A stretch of 64,000 bases of DNA from an unidentified bacterial endosymbiont (GTDB lineage Bacteria > Pseudomonadota > Gammaproteobacteria > Enterobacterales > Enterobacteriaceae). This document shows, one piece after another, positions 1 through 9,579 of the stretch; positions within the stretch are counted from its first letter, which is position 1; the number at the start of each line of letters is the position of its first letter. The stretch is taken from NCBI RefSeq assembly GCF_918797525.1, contig NZ_OU963893.1, forward strand, positions 3,038,001-3,102,000, written 5' to 3'. A program made the translations under genes and the position numbers. The notes under the pieces were generated by a model. That model was given only the letters and a program-made list of their open reading frames with translations, was not told the DNA's origin and ran no database searches.

Positions 1-1083
1 GCTAATCCGAAAATTCTCGAACTGGTGCTGACCAACGGACTCGACAGGCGTTCCGGTATCCAGGTTTACCCTGCGCATAATCTTGACCTGACCAGCTTTG
101 AACAGGTGTGGGAGCAGTTCACGCGTTACTACGCGCTGACCTGCGATGTGGTGGCTAAAACCAATAACATTCAAATGGATATCTGGCGTAAGAACAATAT
201 GTCCATTATGAACTCATTCCTGAAACCTGACTGTCTGCGTAAAGGGAAGCATATCGGTCAGATGGGATATCGCTATAACGCCACCTATAACATTGAAAGC
301 TGCGGAACGATCACCGCCATCAATTCACTCGCGGCGATTAAAAAACTGGTCTTCGATGACAAAACCTACACTCTGGAAGCGCTGACTGACGCGCTGCTGA
401 ATAACTTTGGTTACCAGACAGCGGAGAATAGTGGAAATTACTCGATGGCGGAACAGCGTAAGGAAGACCAGAGCGGGCGCTTCGACGATATTCACGCGGC
501 CTGTCTGAATGCGCCAAAATTTGGCAATAACGATCCATATGTCGACGATATCCTGAAAAATTACGAAACCTGGTTCTGCTCAATGGCCCACCGGTATGAG
601 TCACTGTACGGCAAGAAAATGTACGGTTGTCAGATCTCCGTGTCCACCCATGGCCCTCAGGGCGCCTGTACGCTGGCCAGCGCCGATGGTCGTCTGGCGG
701 GAACCACCTATTCAGACGGCTCCATGTCTGCCTACCCGGGAACTGACTGCAACGGCCCGTATGCGCTGTTCAGTTCCGCCACCGTGTGGGATCACAGCCA
801 GTCGCAGAACTCACAGATGAACCTGAAACTTCATCCCACCTCGGTCCGCGGCGCGGCAGGGTCGCGTAAGTTACTCGACCTGACCCGCAGTTACCTGCGT
901 AAAGGCGGTTTTCACATTCAGTACAATATTGTGGATTCCCGAATGTTGCGCGATGCCCAGCAATCACCGGAAAACTACCGTGAACTGATGGTTCGCGTCG
1001 CAGGATTCACACAGTACTGGTGCGAAATCGGCAAACCCATCCAGGACGAAGTTATCGCCAGAACCGAATACGAGGAGATGTAA
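1..1083 (+). CDS. hpdB: Glycyl-radical arylacetate decarboxylase, large subunit (3' part)
   Basis: C-terminal 360 residues of a glycyl radical enzyme; the reading frame is open from base 1, so the gene starts outside the window. The glycyl radical loop RVAGF lies near the end, with the radical Gly at fragment residue 335 (codon 1003-1005). The tail after it ([16 protein letters not shown]) is very like that of clostridial 4-hydroxyphenylacetate decarboxylase, which turns 4-hydroxyphenylacetate into p-cresol and CO2 without oxygen. The catalytic Cys should lie upstream and cannot be checked. The small Fe-S subunit and activase that follow support this class over pyruvate formate-lyase. The exact substrate (4-hydroxyphenyl-, phenyl- or indoleacetate) is not decided by what is visible. 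Confidence 0.85.
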   Translation, partial: ANPKILELVLTNGLDRRSGIQVYPAHNLDLTSFEQVWEQFTRYYALTCDVVAKTNNIQMDIWRKNNMSIMNSFLKPDCLRKGKHIGQMGYRYNATYNIESCGTITAINSLAAIKKLVFDDKTYTLEALTDALLNNFGYQTAENSGNYSMAEQRKEDQSGRFDDIHAACLNAPKFGNNDPYVDDILKNYETWFCSMAHRYESLYGKKMYGCQISVSTHGPQGACTLASADGRLAGTTYSDGSMSAYPGTDCNGPYALFSSATVWDHSQSQNSQMNLKLHPTSVRGAAGSRKLLDLTRSYLRKGGFHIQYNIVDSRMLRDAQQSPENYRELMVRVAGFTQYWCEIGKPIQDEVIARTEYEEM

Positions 1084-1085
1084 TC

Positions 1086-1340
1086 ATGTGCGAACTCAAC
1101 CACAGCCACTGCCATAACTTCTGTCCGATAGATGTCGCCAAAGGATTATGCCGTCTGAGTGGAACACTTATCATGACTGACTCGCCGCGATGCGAACACT
1201 TCAGTGAAAAACCGCGCTGCGGGAACTGCCACCATTTTTGTGATCAGTCCACCCCAGCACAATGTCAGGGCCTTGGCAAAATTTATTGGGCTGATGCCAA
1301 TGCAAACGCATCGTTGTGCGAGGCATTTGCACGTCGATAA
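1086..1340 (+). CDS. hpdC: 4-hydroxyphenylacetate decarboxylase small (Fe-S) subunit
   Basis: Cys/His-rich protein of 84 residues starting 2 nt after the large-subunit stop; a GAGGAG ribosome site lies in the end of the preceding gene. Ligand spacing matches the HpdC family, in which two [4Fe-4S] clusters are held by His/Cys and by four Cys. Here the likely ligands are His6, Cys9, Cys22 and Cys36 for cluster I and Cys45, Cys48, Cys60 and Cys78 for cluster II. Known HpdC subunits bind the large subunit and are needed for full oligomer and activity. This subunit separates the arylacetate decarboxylases from other glycyl radical enzymes, so it is the strongest evidence for the operon's function. 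Confidence 0.85.
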   Translation: MCELNHSHCHNFCPIDVAKGLCRLSGTLIMTDSPRCEHFSEKPRCGNCHHFCDQSTPAQCQGLGKIYWADANANASLCEAFARR

Positions 1341-1359
1341 TCACGACTCCCCAACAGGA

Positions 1360-1388
1360 TGAAACCCGCCGCTGGCGGGTTCATTTTT
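1360..1388 (+). terminator. Intrinsic terminator between small subunit and activase genes
   Basis: An 8-bp GC-rich stem (AACCCGCC / GGCGGGTT) with loop GCT is followed by a T-rich run (CATTTTTAT). It lies inside the operon, so the activase may be made at a lower level by read-through or from its own promoter. Confidence 0.7.
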
Positions 1389-1407
1389 ATCTACAAGAGG
1401 CGTTGCC

Positions 1408-2346
1408 ATGGACTCAACACAGGGTCTTATTTTTGATATTCAGAGCCACTCTATCCATGATGGCCCGGGCACCCGAACGACGGTGTTTATGAGTGGCTGT
1501 AAACTGAGCTGTCAGTGGTGCGCCAATCCAGAAAGCTGGCAGGCACAGGAAAAAATGCTGTACAGCGAGGTGCGTTGCACGGCAAAGCATGGCTGTGACC
1601 GGTGTGTTGAAAGCTGTCCCCGCCAGGCCATCACCCTCGCCGACGGCGTACTGACGCTGGAAAGAACGCATTGCGAGATATGCAAGGACTTAACCTGCAT
1701 CAAGGCTTGCCCAGCAAAAGCACTTAAACAGTGCGGCAATTACTACACGGTTGATGCGCTCCTCAGGCGTTTGCAGCACGACCAGGATTTCTGGGGTCTT
1801 GAAGGAGGCGTAACCTTCAGCGGCGGAGATCCGTTTGTCCAGCACCCTTTTCTCGAGGATAGTGCCCGTCGCTGCCATGACCTCGGGATCCATACGGCAA
1901 TAGAAACCACGGCATATATCCGGGAAGCTATTTTCCTGCGCGTTATGCGGCATATTGATTTTGCCTTTATTGATATTAAACATCTGGACCCGCAGATTCA
2001 CCGTCACTATACCGGCGTTGATAACGCTCTGATATTACGTAATATCACCGCGCTGGCGCAGGGTGAGTGGTCCGGACGTCTGGTCCTTCGCGTGCCGATT
2101 ATTGCCGGGATAAATGACACCGACGACAATATGCATGCGCTTGCGCGCTTTATGGAATCGGTCGGAATATATGAAATCAATCTGTTGCCTTTCCACCGTC
2201 TGGGCGAATCGAAATGGCAACAGTTGGGTAAAGCCTATCCTGGACGAGAATGGCGCCCCCCTGAGGAAGCAAGACTGAATGAACTGGAGACGTTTTTCAC
2301 CCAACGACAGCTGGCCTGCTATCTCGGCAGCGATACTCCTTTTTAG
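1408..2346 (+). CDS. hpdA: Radical SAM activase of the arylacetate decarboxylase
   Basis: Protein of 312 residues. The radical SAM motif CKLSCQWC (CxxxCxxC) lies near residues 31-38, followed by an inserted bacterial ferredoxin-like domain with two Cys clusters (around CDRCVESCP and CEICKDLTCIKACP). The glycyl-radical activase signature GGVTFSGGDP follows, so this is a PflA-type activase of the subgroup with extra clusters. It would use S-adenosylmethionine to place the radical on the Gly of the large subunit. Start at ATG 1408 with AGAGG upstream. It follows the decarboxylase subunits, although an intrinsic terminator separates them. It converges on the exporter gene at 2403. Confidence 0.85.
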   Translation: MDSTQGLIFDIQSHSIHDGPGTRTTVFMSGCKLSCQWCANPESWQAQEKMLYSEVRCTAKHGCDRCVESCPRQAITLADGVLTLERTHCEICKDLTCIKACPAKALKQCGNYYTVDALLRRLQHDQDFWGLEGGVTFSGGDPFVQHPFLEDSARRCHDLGIHTAIETTAYIREAIFLRVMRHIDFAFIDIKHLDPQIHRHYTGVDNALILRNITALAQGEWSGRLVLRVPIIAGINDTDDNMHALARFMESVGIYEINLLPFHRLGESKWQQLGKAYPGREWRPPEEARLNELETFFTQRQLACYLGSDTPF

Positions 2347-2402
2347 CGTTGTCTCAAAATAGCCGCCTTTAGTGTTGCCGGTTACCGCGAGGCTCCAGGA
2401 GA

Positions 2403-4370
2403 TTAACTGTCGGTAAGGGCATGCTGATATTTCGATAAAATATCTGTCAACCAGCGCACCGGCTCCGTCACCTGTAGCGGAGCCGCCCAGTTAAGTAATT
2501 TCTGCTGGTAGAGCGTCATCTCTTCGAGTAGCTGGCTGAAATAATGTCGCCGTGTATCATCGCTGGTAGCGGTGATAACCCGGTCTGCGGTTTGTTGTAA
2601 CTGTTGATGAAAAGCGGACAGTTCGTCATTAATCGGGATCGGGGCGTCACGCAGTCGCTGGTGGGCGACAATCAATGCCAGCGCCAGACGGAATTTAGCA
2701 GTGTCTCCCGGAAAGAGATTCAGCAGTAAAAAAAATTGCTGATACAGGGCGGGAAGATGATTTTCCTGGCGCCGGATGATATTTGTCGTCATCGCTGAAA
2801 TGGCCGCTGAGACGAATTTATTCAGCAATACGCGCCCGGTGCGCGCCCGAGAATGGTCGCGTACCACCAGGATCACCATCAACGCCACAACGCATCCCAC
2901 AATTTGTCCGAGCGCGGCGTCAATAAATTGTTCAAAATGAAATACCATTGGGTTACTTAGCCCAAGAATACTCACCGTACTTGCCAGCGCTCCCAGCGAG
3001 CCAAGCCGCCGTTTCTGCACCTCAAAGCCGACAAAAAAGGCCAGCACAGCAAAACCGGTGCACAGTAGTAGCATGCTTTGCTGGGTGGACGGCAAAATAA
3101 GCAGAAAAAATAAGGCCCCTAACGGTAACGCCGCCAGCGCACCGAAAAGAAAGTCAACCGCGACCATTTTGGGATTCGGGGTTCTCATTGCCACTGAAGT
3201 GATGATCGAGATCATCATCATTGCGCTACTGCCAGACGTCCAGCCCGTCCACAGCCAGAACACCACGCCGAGAATGCAGGAAATGGACGTGCGCCAGAAG
3301 TTAACCATAGCCTGATGATATTCGGCAGAGCGGGCTTTCACCCGGCCCTCGCCTTTCAGTATATTTTCCTCAATACGGCTAATGCGGGTATTGCCCGTCA
3401 CCCCGCGTTTTAACACCTGAAAGCGCGTCGCAGCGCCGACCCAGCTGTAAATGGTCAACGGCGTATTCTGTTCCCCCTTCCAGATGAGAAGACGGCGTAT
3501 TTTCTTCAGTTGCTGATGGACATCATGCACAGTATTGACCGGCTCAGCGAACAAGGCGCGGTAATCTTGAGTGACCGTTTCCGGCCGCGAATTTTGCAAT
3601 ATCCATGTTTCACAGGCCAGGGTGTTAAGCATGAGGGAGAGGGAATTAAGCCCCCTCAAACGCCGATTAGCCAACCCCCACCGCGACGATTCCATATTCA
3701 GATTGTTGCGCATACCATCCAGTTGTTTGGTGTGCAGAATGACCTCATTCCAGGCTTTATCAACGCTTTCATTATCACTGTGCGCAATACATAACTGCAT
3801 TAACTGGTACTGCTCAACCTGTAGGTTATCGAGCGCAAGATCGATCTCATTTTTAATCGACCGGGGAGAAAACAGCAGATCGGCAGTAATAGCGCAGACA
3901 ATACCCAGAACAATTTCACTGCAGCGCTCAATGGCAACCTGAAGTGCCAGCAAGGGCGCATATTGTATGGCGATGATAATAATCAGTGCGGTGTAACCCG
4001 ACAGCCCCCAGGCGTAGGAGTTTTCAATACGCACTAAAGACGACAACCAGGTACAAAAACCCATCCACAAGCAGCAAACCAGCAGCATCAACAGCGGGAC
4101 GCGAATCAATATCACCAGCATTGCCAGCGCGGCGATACAGCCGATAAAGGTACCGATAATGCGCAACATTCCCCGGTGGCGAATGGCGCCGGAATAGGGC
4201 TCTCCTCCGGCGGAAAATGCGGGACCGGCCGTGACAAGAGACGCGGTAAGCAACGCCCAGCGTGGCGTTTCAAGATGAAAATACAGGCTAATAAAGAGGG
4301 CCAAAGCCACCGCACATGTCAGCTTTATAGCAAAGCGCAGGTGCCAGGGAGCAATAGCAAATATTGTCAT
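2403..4370 (-). CDS. AaeB-like FUSC-family aromatic acid exporter
   Basis: A 655-residue inner-membrane protein with the FUSC/AaeB architecture: an N-terminal hydrophobic block (about residues 10-165), a long cytoplasmic region, and a second hydrophobic block (about 360-500). Length and sequence run collinear with E. coli AaeB (for example [29 protein letters not shown] at the end). AaeB exports p-hydroxybenzoate and related aromatic carboxylates with the periplasmic adaptor AaeA. No aaeA, aaeX or aaeR lies nearby, so this is probably an orphan paralogue rather than aaeB itself. It converges with the arylacetate decarboxylase operon, which suggests, but does not show, a role in exporting an aromatic substrate or product. 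Confidence 0.75.
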   Translation of the reverse strand: MTIFAIAPWHLRFAIKLTCAVALALFISLYFHLETPRWALLTASLVTAGPAFSAGGEPYSGAIRHRGMLRIIGTFIGCIAALAMLVILIRVPLLMLLVCCLWMGFCTWLSSLVRIENSYAWGLSGYTALIIIIAIQYAPLLALQVAIERCSEIVLGIVCAITADLLFSPRSIKNEIDLALDNLQVEQYQLMQLCIAHSDNESVDKAWNEVILHTKQLDGMRNNLNMESSRWGLANRRLRGLNSLSLMLNTLACETWILQNSRPETVTQDYRALFAEPVNTVHDVHQQLKKIRRLLIWKGEQNTPLTIYSWVGAATRFQVLKRGVTGNTRISRIEENILKGEGRVKARSAEYHQAMVNFWRTSISCILGVVFWLWTGWTSGSSAMMMISIITSVAMRTPNPKMVAVDFLFGALAALPLGALFFLLILPSTQQSMLLLCTGFAVLAFFVGFEVQKRRLGSLGALASTVSILGLSNPMVFHFEQFIDAALGQIVGCVVALMVILVVRDHSRARTGRVLLNKFVSAAISAMTTNIIRRQENHLPALYQQFFLLLNLFPGDTAKFRLALALIVAHQRLRDAPIPINDELSAFHQQLQQTADRVITATSDDTRRHYFSQLLEEMTLYQQKLLNWAAPLQVTEPVRWLTDILSKYQHALTDS

Positions 4371-4768
4371 AGTGGTTACCTGATGAGACGATCGACGATT
4401 ACATCATCCGGACCTCATTTTTGAGTGTGATAGTCAAAAAGATAAAACATTAATATGCTAACAAGGTCGATAAGTATTAAATGTTTTTGATGTCTCAAAT
4501 TTACGCTTTAGTTCTCTGTGCAACAGATTTTAATATTTTTTTACCTGCAACACGCGCGCTCATTATTTATCCCTCACAATGCCTCATGCGGCTAAAAAGA
4601 TATCATTTTTTCAAAATTGATATGCGCGCCGTAAAATTTAACTTTAAAACTTTCACCGTTGATTTCAATCCAGCGAATCACATTACCCTAACAAACAGAA
4701 AGTCAAACGCTCGCTGAATAATGCACAGCGGATATGACAATGAAACCTAATGCCATAAGGAAATAAAG
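4371..4768. other. AT-rich intergenic region between divergent genes
   Basis: About 400 bp between the exporter gene (minus) and the 866-residue protein gene (plus). It is AT-rich, contains no convincing gene, and presumably holds both promoters; I could not single out a reliable -35/-10 pair. A 78-codon open frame inside lacks a ribosome site and looks spurious. Confidence 0.5.
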
Positions 4769-7369
4769 ATGCAATTAGATTTTACACTACAGTTTACGGA
4801 CAATGCCTGGTACCCTACTCTCGACATGAATGGATTTAAATCCACTACTGGCGCCAGTATCGATATTCAGGAAAAAATGACGCTGTCCTTTACCGCGCCG
4901 GGAAAAATCACCGAGGGTGATATTACCATCGCCACCAATCCATGGTGCGCGCTTAAAACCAGCATTGAATCGAGCGAAGTGGCCAGCGGTATTTTTGATA
5001 TTAAACTCGCCATCAGCGCCGCTGACGGGTCCGCGCTGGGTAACGCCATCGAGAACATTCACATGGGCGTGAATGTCTCTTCTGATTCCGCGCCAAAATG
5101 GGAAACCTTCCGCGACACGTTTAGCGTGGCTGCCGATGAAGAAACGCAAACCTCGGGTGAGCTGGTTATCAACTGTGCGGCTTTCCCGGCAGGGCTTGAA
5201 AATGCCGTGCTTGAACTTACGCTTGTTCGCGGTGAAATAATGCAAAAACTGAAGCCACAAGCGGGAAGAAGTTCATTTGCCATCGATGCGGGTACCTACA
5301 CCGCCACGGCGGCGGAATTACGTACCGAAGCCGGTACCGTGCGCGCCAGTGTGCAGTTAAGCGCCACGACGCTGACCGTGAATAAAGGCCAGCAAACGCA
5401 ACTCGACATTACGTTCGCCGAAGCCGTGCGTAGCACCACCTTAGATATCACCATTGATTTACCAGCAGAAAATGCCCTCTACAGTGAGCAGATGATGGTG
5501 GTTTATCAGGAAAAAAATCAGTCACAACAGGTGTATGCGATGAGTGCTGGCCAGACCCTGCGTCTGGAACAGCTCCCGGTAAACGGTCAATACGACGTTA
5601 GCATCGAAGACATCAAATTAAATAACATTCACTATATTTTTGATAAAGTGAATGGCACGCTGGATAATCAGCTTCATCATATTGTTTTCTCAGGTAACAA
5701 CCTCAGCCAAACTAAAGATGAACAGGCGCATTCCGCCGTGCTGACGCTGGCCGTTTGCGCTGAGAAAACGCTCGCTGCGACTTTCGATTTGCGCTTGATT
5801 GACAATAACGAACCCGCTCGCCAGTATCATTTCACCCGCTTACCTGTCCAGTCCGGTAACTATGCGCAGTCAATTACGATTGCCCCGGGTGTTTACCAGG
5901 TTATTACCCACACGCTGATTCAAAACGGCGTGCTCCATTATATTGATGTTGATACCGAAACCGTAGAGGTGAAGGATAATCAACCACTCACGCTGAATAT
6001 CAATATTACTGAAGGCGCTAATTTGCACGTTAAAGGCTTCCCGGAATTTCTGAGCTTTGGCGGATGCGCAGATATGTCACCAAGTAATGTCGATGATTTC
6101 GCCGAAGCACGCGTCTCGTCGCTGTTTAAATACTCCGGTGACGATGGTATGGGCGATGCGTCGGCGTACCTCGATCCGGCAAAAGAGCCTACTACCAAAA
6201 TCATTCAGATGGCGCGTAACGTTGAAGCCAAAAGCGGGGATAGCGTGCTGCCTGTTATGGTCTCCTATACCTGTAACCTCTCCTTAGGGGATGTCGAAAA
6301 TATTATCGCCGATCCGCAACGCCATCAGTTCAGCTTCGCTAACTTTATCCAGGCGCTGCAAATGGCGCAGGCGATGAAAGACGATGCGCATCCGGTGCCG
6401 GCTGGCTTTATCGTTAACCCGGATTACCTCGGCGAATGCCAGAAGTACGGTTTCTCTGCGGACTACCCGATCCCCGTGCGTCAGCCATTAGCTCAGGCGA
6501 TGGCTCACCATGGCGTCGAAATGGCTGTGCCGGAGGGCATTACTGACACGCTGAAAGGCTATATCAAGGGCGTTAACTGGCTGGTGCGCGTTGTCGCCCC
6601 TGACGTGGTGCTCGGCTGGCAGATTAACCTGTGGAGCGTGGGAGGATCACAATGGGTTTATAATGATTTTACCTACGACGATGTCTTCGACCCAATTGAG
6701 GGCGTGAAGAAAAAAATGACCATCAACCCGGCGCTTGCAGGCAAGCTGTCCGCTGAATATGCCCTGCTGGTTGGGGTATTTGAAGAGACCGAATACACGC
6801 GTCCTGACGGCAGCACGGCGGTGGCAAAAGGGGCTGACTTTATGGCGGCAGACCGCTATGAAGCGGATGATTTTACCTCGCGCGCTTATAAAAATGGCTA
6901 TTGCTACTCACCGTATGAATGGGATCGGACCTTCGATTACTGCGCTTCTTTGAGCCGTCATCTGCGCCAACCGGTTCTGCCATGGCAAGTTCCGGCCAGC
7001 CGTCTGGCGAGCGTTTCAGAGCAGGTTAGCGAGCTTGATACCGAGTTCTGGGGCACCAGCGGCAGCTATCTGATGGGTCATCCTGAAATCGGGGATGACA
7101 TCGAAGCCATTAATGAAAACCTGCTGAACATTGAATTCCTTGATGTTCACACCAGCATGATGGGCCATAATCCGCGGGAACTGTTTAGTCGCCACCCGTG
7201 GGACTTCTCGCAGGCGAAGTACGTTGACTTCCCTTCACGCGGTATCTTCCACGTGCAGGTTGGTGGAGGGGCGACGACTGGCGTGGTCAGCGCGGTCAAC
7301 CGCAACAGCAGCAGTTGGATGCGGGCGAAGCTGAAAGCGTACCGCACCAAACCCGTGAAATTCGACTAA
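4769..7369 (+). CDS. Large uncharacterised two-part protein, possibly glycoside-hydrolase-like
   Basis: An 866-residue protein I do not recognise. The start is supported by AAGGAAATAAAG before ATG 4769. No signal peptide or membrane segment is visible. Residues about 1-420 are rich in Thr, Val and Asn and read as consecutive beta-sandwich modules. From about residue 425 the character changes: FLSFGGCADMSP, VMVSYTCN, AGFIVNP, GVEMAVPEG and VVLGWQINLW look like successive beta strands of a TIM-barrel, as in glycoside hydrolases, and end in a Cys/Tyr/Trp-rich part. This is inference from pattern, not a family match. It stands alone between two divergent or convergent neighbours, with a shared terminator downstream. 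Confidence 0.45.
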   Translation: MQLDFTLQFTDNAWYPTLDMNGFKSTTGASIDIQEKMTLSFTAPGKITEGDITIATNPWCALKTSIESSEVASGIFDIKLAISAADGSALGNAIENIHMGVNVSSDSAPKWETFRDTFSVAADEETQTSGELVINCAAFPAGLENAVLELTLVRGEIMQKLKPQAGRSSFAIDAGTYTATAAELRTEAGTVRASVQLSATTLTVNKGQQTQLDITFAEAVRSTTLDITIDLPAENALYSEQMMVVYQEKNQSQQVYAMSAGQTLRLEQLPVNGQYDVSIEDIKLNNIHYIFDKVNGTLDNQLHHIVFSGNNLSQTKDEQAHSAVLTLAVCAEKTLAATFDLRLIDNNEPARQYHFTRLPVQSGNYAQSITIAPGVYQVITHTLIQNGVLHYIDVDTETVEVKDNQPLTLNINITEGANLHVKGFPEFLSFGGCADMSPSNVDDFAEARVSSLFKYSGDDGMGDASAYLDPAKEPTTKIIQMARNVEAKSGDSVLPVMVSYTCNLSLGDVENIIADPQRHQFSFANFIQALQMAQAMKDDAHPVPAGFIVNPDYLGECQKYGFSADYPIPVRQPLAQAMAHHGVEMAVPEGITDTLKGYIKGVNWLVRVVAPDVVLGWQINLWSVGGSQWVYNDFTYDDVFDPIEGVKKKMTINPALAGKLSAEYALLVGVFEETEYTRPDGSTAVAKGADFMAADRYEADDFTSRAYKNGYCYSPYEWDRTFDYCASLSRHLRQPVLPWQVPASRLASVSEQVSELDTEFWGTSGSYLMGHPEIGDDIEAINENLLNIEFLDVHTSMMGHNPRELFSRHPWDFSQAKYVDFPSRGIFHVQVGGGATTGVVSAVNRNSSSWMRAKLKAYRTKPVKFD

Positions 7370-7383
7370 TCACGTCACGGTGG

Positions 7384-7414
7384 CTACCCGCTTGCAGGCG
7401 GGTAGTCTTTTATT
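7384..7414. terminator. Bidirectional intrinsic terminator
   Basis: Perfect 8-bp stem CTACCCGC / GCGGGTAG with 6-nt loop, followed by TCTTTTATTTT. It sits between the convergent 866-residue protein gene and cbl and can serve both. Confidence 0.75.
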
Positions 7415-8365
7415 TTAGATCTGATAGTCGATCGCCTCCTCTTCTGACGCCATTACCTGACGTTTGATCTCATCCACCGACAGTCCGGCATTGCACAGCT
7501 CGATAAAGCGCCAGACATAATTGCGCTGCAGTTGCCCGCGTTTGAGGCCAAGCCACACGGTGTTGGCATCGAACAGGTGGCGGGTATCAAGACGTACCAG
7601 GTCACCTCCCTCGCGCTCTCCGCTGGATTGTTCGGCAACCAGGCCAATCCCCAGTCCTAACTCAACGTAGGTTTTAATGACGTCGGAGTCTTGTGCGCTC
7701 AGAACAATGTCCGGGGTAAGTCCTTTGCGGTTAAATGCTTCATCAATGCGTGAGCGACCGGTAATACCCTGTCGGTAGGTAATGAGCGGCCATTTGCCGA
7801 TCTCCTCCAGCGTCAGGGGAGAGATCTGATTCAGTGGATGGTCGACGGGAAGCAATAAACTGTGGTGCCAGCGGAACCACGGGAAAGCCACCAGCAGCGG
7901 GTCGTTGCTTAGCCGTTCACTGGCGATGCCGATATCCGCCCCACCATTTTGCAGCAGGACTGCAATTTCCTGCGGCGTGCCCTGAATCAATTCCAGGCGC
8001 ACCTGCGGGAAAAGTTCACGGAAAGCTTTAATCACCGGCGGCAGGCTGTAGCGTGCCTGCGTGTGGGTGGTAGCAATGGTCAGTACGCCGGACGCATCAT
8101 TGGTAAAGAGATCGGCAAGACGACGGACGTTACTGGCCTCGTTGAGGATGCGCTCAACAATAATCAACAAGGCCTTACCGGGTTCCGTCATACCCAACAG
8201 TCGCTTGCCACGACGAATGAAAATCTCAATGCCCAGCTCCTCTTCCAGCTCGCGAATATGGCGGCTGACGCCAGACTGGGAGGTATATAGCATGTTGGCG
8301 ACTTCGGTCAGGTTATAGTCCTGCCTTGCCGCCTCACGGATAATTTTAAGTTGCTGGAAATTCAC
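7415..8365 (-). CDS. cbl: LysR-type regulator Cbl
   Basis: A 316-residue LysR-type transcription factor nearly identical along its length to E. coli Cbl, with an N-terminal winged helix-turn-helix (about residues 1-60; SQSGVSRHIRELE) and a C-terminal effector-binding domain. In E. coli, Cbl activates genes for sulfonate use (ssu, tau) when sulfate is limiting and responds to adenosine phosphosulfate. It lies just downstream of nac in the same direction, as in E. coli, where Nac also affects cbl expression. It ends at the terminator shared with the upstream-facing neighbour. Confidence 0.95.
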   Translation of the reverse strand: MNFQQLKIIREAARQDYNLTEVANMLYTSQSGVSRHIRELEEELGIEIFIRRGKRLLGMTEPGKALLIIVERILNEASNVRRLADLFTNDASGVLTIATTHTQARYSLPPVIKAFRELFPQVRLELIQGTPQEIAVLLQNGGADIGIASERLSNDPLLVAFPWFRWHHSLLLPVDHPLNQISPLTLEEIGKWPLITYRQGITGRSRIDEAFNRKGLTPDIVLSAQDSDVIKTYVELGLGIGLVAEQSSGEREGGDLVRLDTRHLFDANTVWLGLKRGQLQRNYVWRFIELCNAGLSVDEIKRQVMASEEEAIDYQI

Positions 8366-8461
8366 GATTCACTCCGGCACATCTGACATAGCGCTATTGT
8401 TAGAGTCTGCCGGGCTGGAGAACAAATAATAAAAACCAGCATCTTATGCTTTTATGGAATA

Positions 8462-9373
8462 TTAGCTCACGAGCTGCAGTTCACGGTTCTCCAGCGTCGG
8501 CTTGCTGACCAGAGACATTAAAATCTCTTTTACCGCCTGCGCCTGCGCTGACAACTGCCCGCGTGCTGACATGTTCAGCGACAGCGGTAAGCTCATCGAT
8601 GGCGTGGTGATGCGAGCCATCCAGCCATTTGCCGCACTGCACAACGAGCGGGCTGCAGATTCAGGCAGAACGGTGACGCCCATCCCGCTGGCAATGGCGG
8701 CGGTCAGTGTGGAAATGGAGTCGATCTCGCCAATGATTTTTGCCGTCAGGCGGCGCAGCGAGAACGCCTCGTCCACGCGCACGGCGCTGTAATCACGAGG
8801 CAGGAACAAATTCATTTCCGCAACGGCAGTCAGGTCTACGCTCTGCCCAGGGCAATCACGAGTGCCAACAAGGTAGAGGTCTTCTTTGAGCAGCGGCTGG
8901 CTGGTAATTCCGGCAACCGGAGAGCGGTCGTAAAGTACGGCCATATCCAGTTGACCGTTGAGCAGTTTATCATTCAGCACTGCGCCACTGTTTTCGTGAA
9001 GATAGACCAGCACTTCCGGCAGTTCCGCCCGTACTGCCTGCAATAGCGGCATAGTAATGGAAGAGGCTGCGGTTCCCGGCGCTAAACCGATGGAAACATG
9101 TCCGCTCAGGGTCTGACCAAAATTGTTAACCGCCAGCTGTGCCTGTTCGCACTGACGCAAAATGGTACGCGCATGGGTATAGAGGATCTTACCTGCTTCG
9201 GTTGGCGTCACGCCACGCTTGGTGCGGATTAACAGTTGCTGATCCATTTCGCCTTCCAGCGTTGCCACCTGCTGGCTCAGCGCAGGCTGCGCGATATGCA
9301 GCACTTCGGCTGCTTGCGTCAGGCTGCCGATATCGACGATTTTTACGAAGTATTTCAGTCGTCTTAAGTTCAT
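8462..9373 (-). CDS. nac: Nitrogen assimilation control LysR regulator Nac
   Basis: A 303-residue LysR-type regulator with an N-terminal helix-turn-helix (LTQAAEVLHIAQPALSQQ, residues about 18-35) and a substrate-like domain, matching E. coli/Klebsiella Nac. The start is placed at ATG 9373 (MNLRRLKYF), where family homology begins; a longer frame to 9454 exists but would cross the promoter. Nac couples the Ntr response to sigma70 promoters, activating use of poor nitrogen sources and repressing glutamate dehydrogenase. The upstream region shows a sigma54 promoter and an NtrC site, consistent with control by nitrogen limitation. Confidence 0.95.
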   Translation of the reverse strand: MNLRRLKYFVKIVDIGSLTQAAEVLHIAQPALSQQVATLEGEMDQQLLIRTKRGVTPTEAGKILYTHARTILRQCEQAQLAVNNFGQTLSGHVSIGLAPGTAASSITMPLLQAVRAELPEVLVYLHENSGAVLNDKLLNGQLDMAVLYDRSPVAGITSQPLLKEDLYLVGTRDCPGQSVDLTAVAEMNLFLPRDYSAVRVDEAFSLRRLTAKIIGEIDSISTLTAAIASGMGVTVLPESAARSLCSAANGWMARITTPSMSLPLSLNMSARGQLSAQAQAVKEILMSLVSKPTLENRELQLVS

Positions 9374-9429
9374 TTTGCCCCCTGTTCGTAAAACGGTGCC
9401 GGTACTGGCTCTCATTGTTGAATGGTTTT

Positions 9430-9445
9430 TGCAATATGAATGCCA
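9430..9445 (-). promoter_or_regulatory. Sigma54 promoter of nac
   Basis: On the minus strand the sequence reads TGGCAT-N5-TTGCA, a close match to the -24/-12 consensus TGGCAC-N5-TTGCW. It lies about 57-72 bp before the nac ATG. Transcription would start near 9420. Confidence 0.85.
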
Positions 9446-9562
9446 GTTTTTCAAAGCGGTGTGATGCGCATCTTAAGCCCCTGAAAATAAGGAAAGCTAA
9501 TCATGGATGGGGGTTTTATTAACGAAACAGCAGTTTCCGATCTGCCCCATAAGAGGTATAAA

Positions 9563-9579
9563 TGCACCATAACGGTGCA
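9563..9579. promoter_or_regulatory. NtrC-binding enhancer site for nac
   Basis: Perfect palindrome TGCACC-N5-GGTGCA, matching the NtrC consensus. It is about 150 bp upstream of the predicted sigma54 start, the usual distance for the single strong NtrC site described for Klebsiella nac. Confidence 0.85.

Noticed and set aside
4481..4717. 78-codon open frame between the exporter and the 866-residue gene
   Set aside because: No ribosome site, AT-driven composition and no recognisable domain.
9139..9522. 127-codon plus-strand frame over the nac start and promoter
   Set aside because: It overlaps nac antisense and the sigma54 promoter; no support as a gene.
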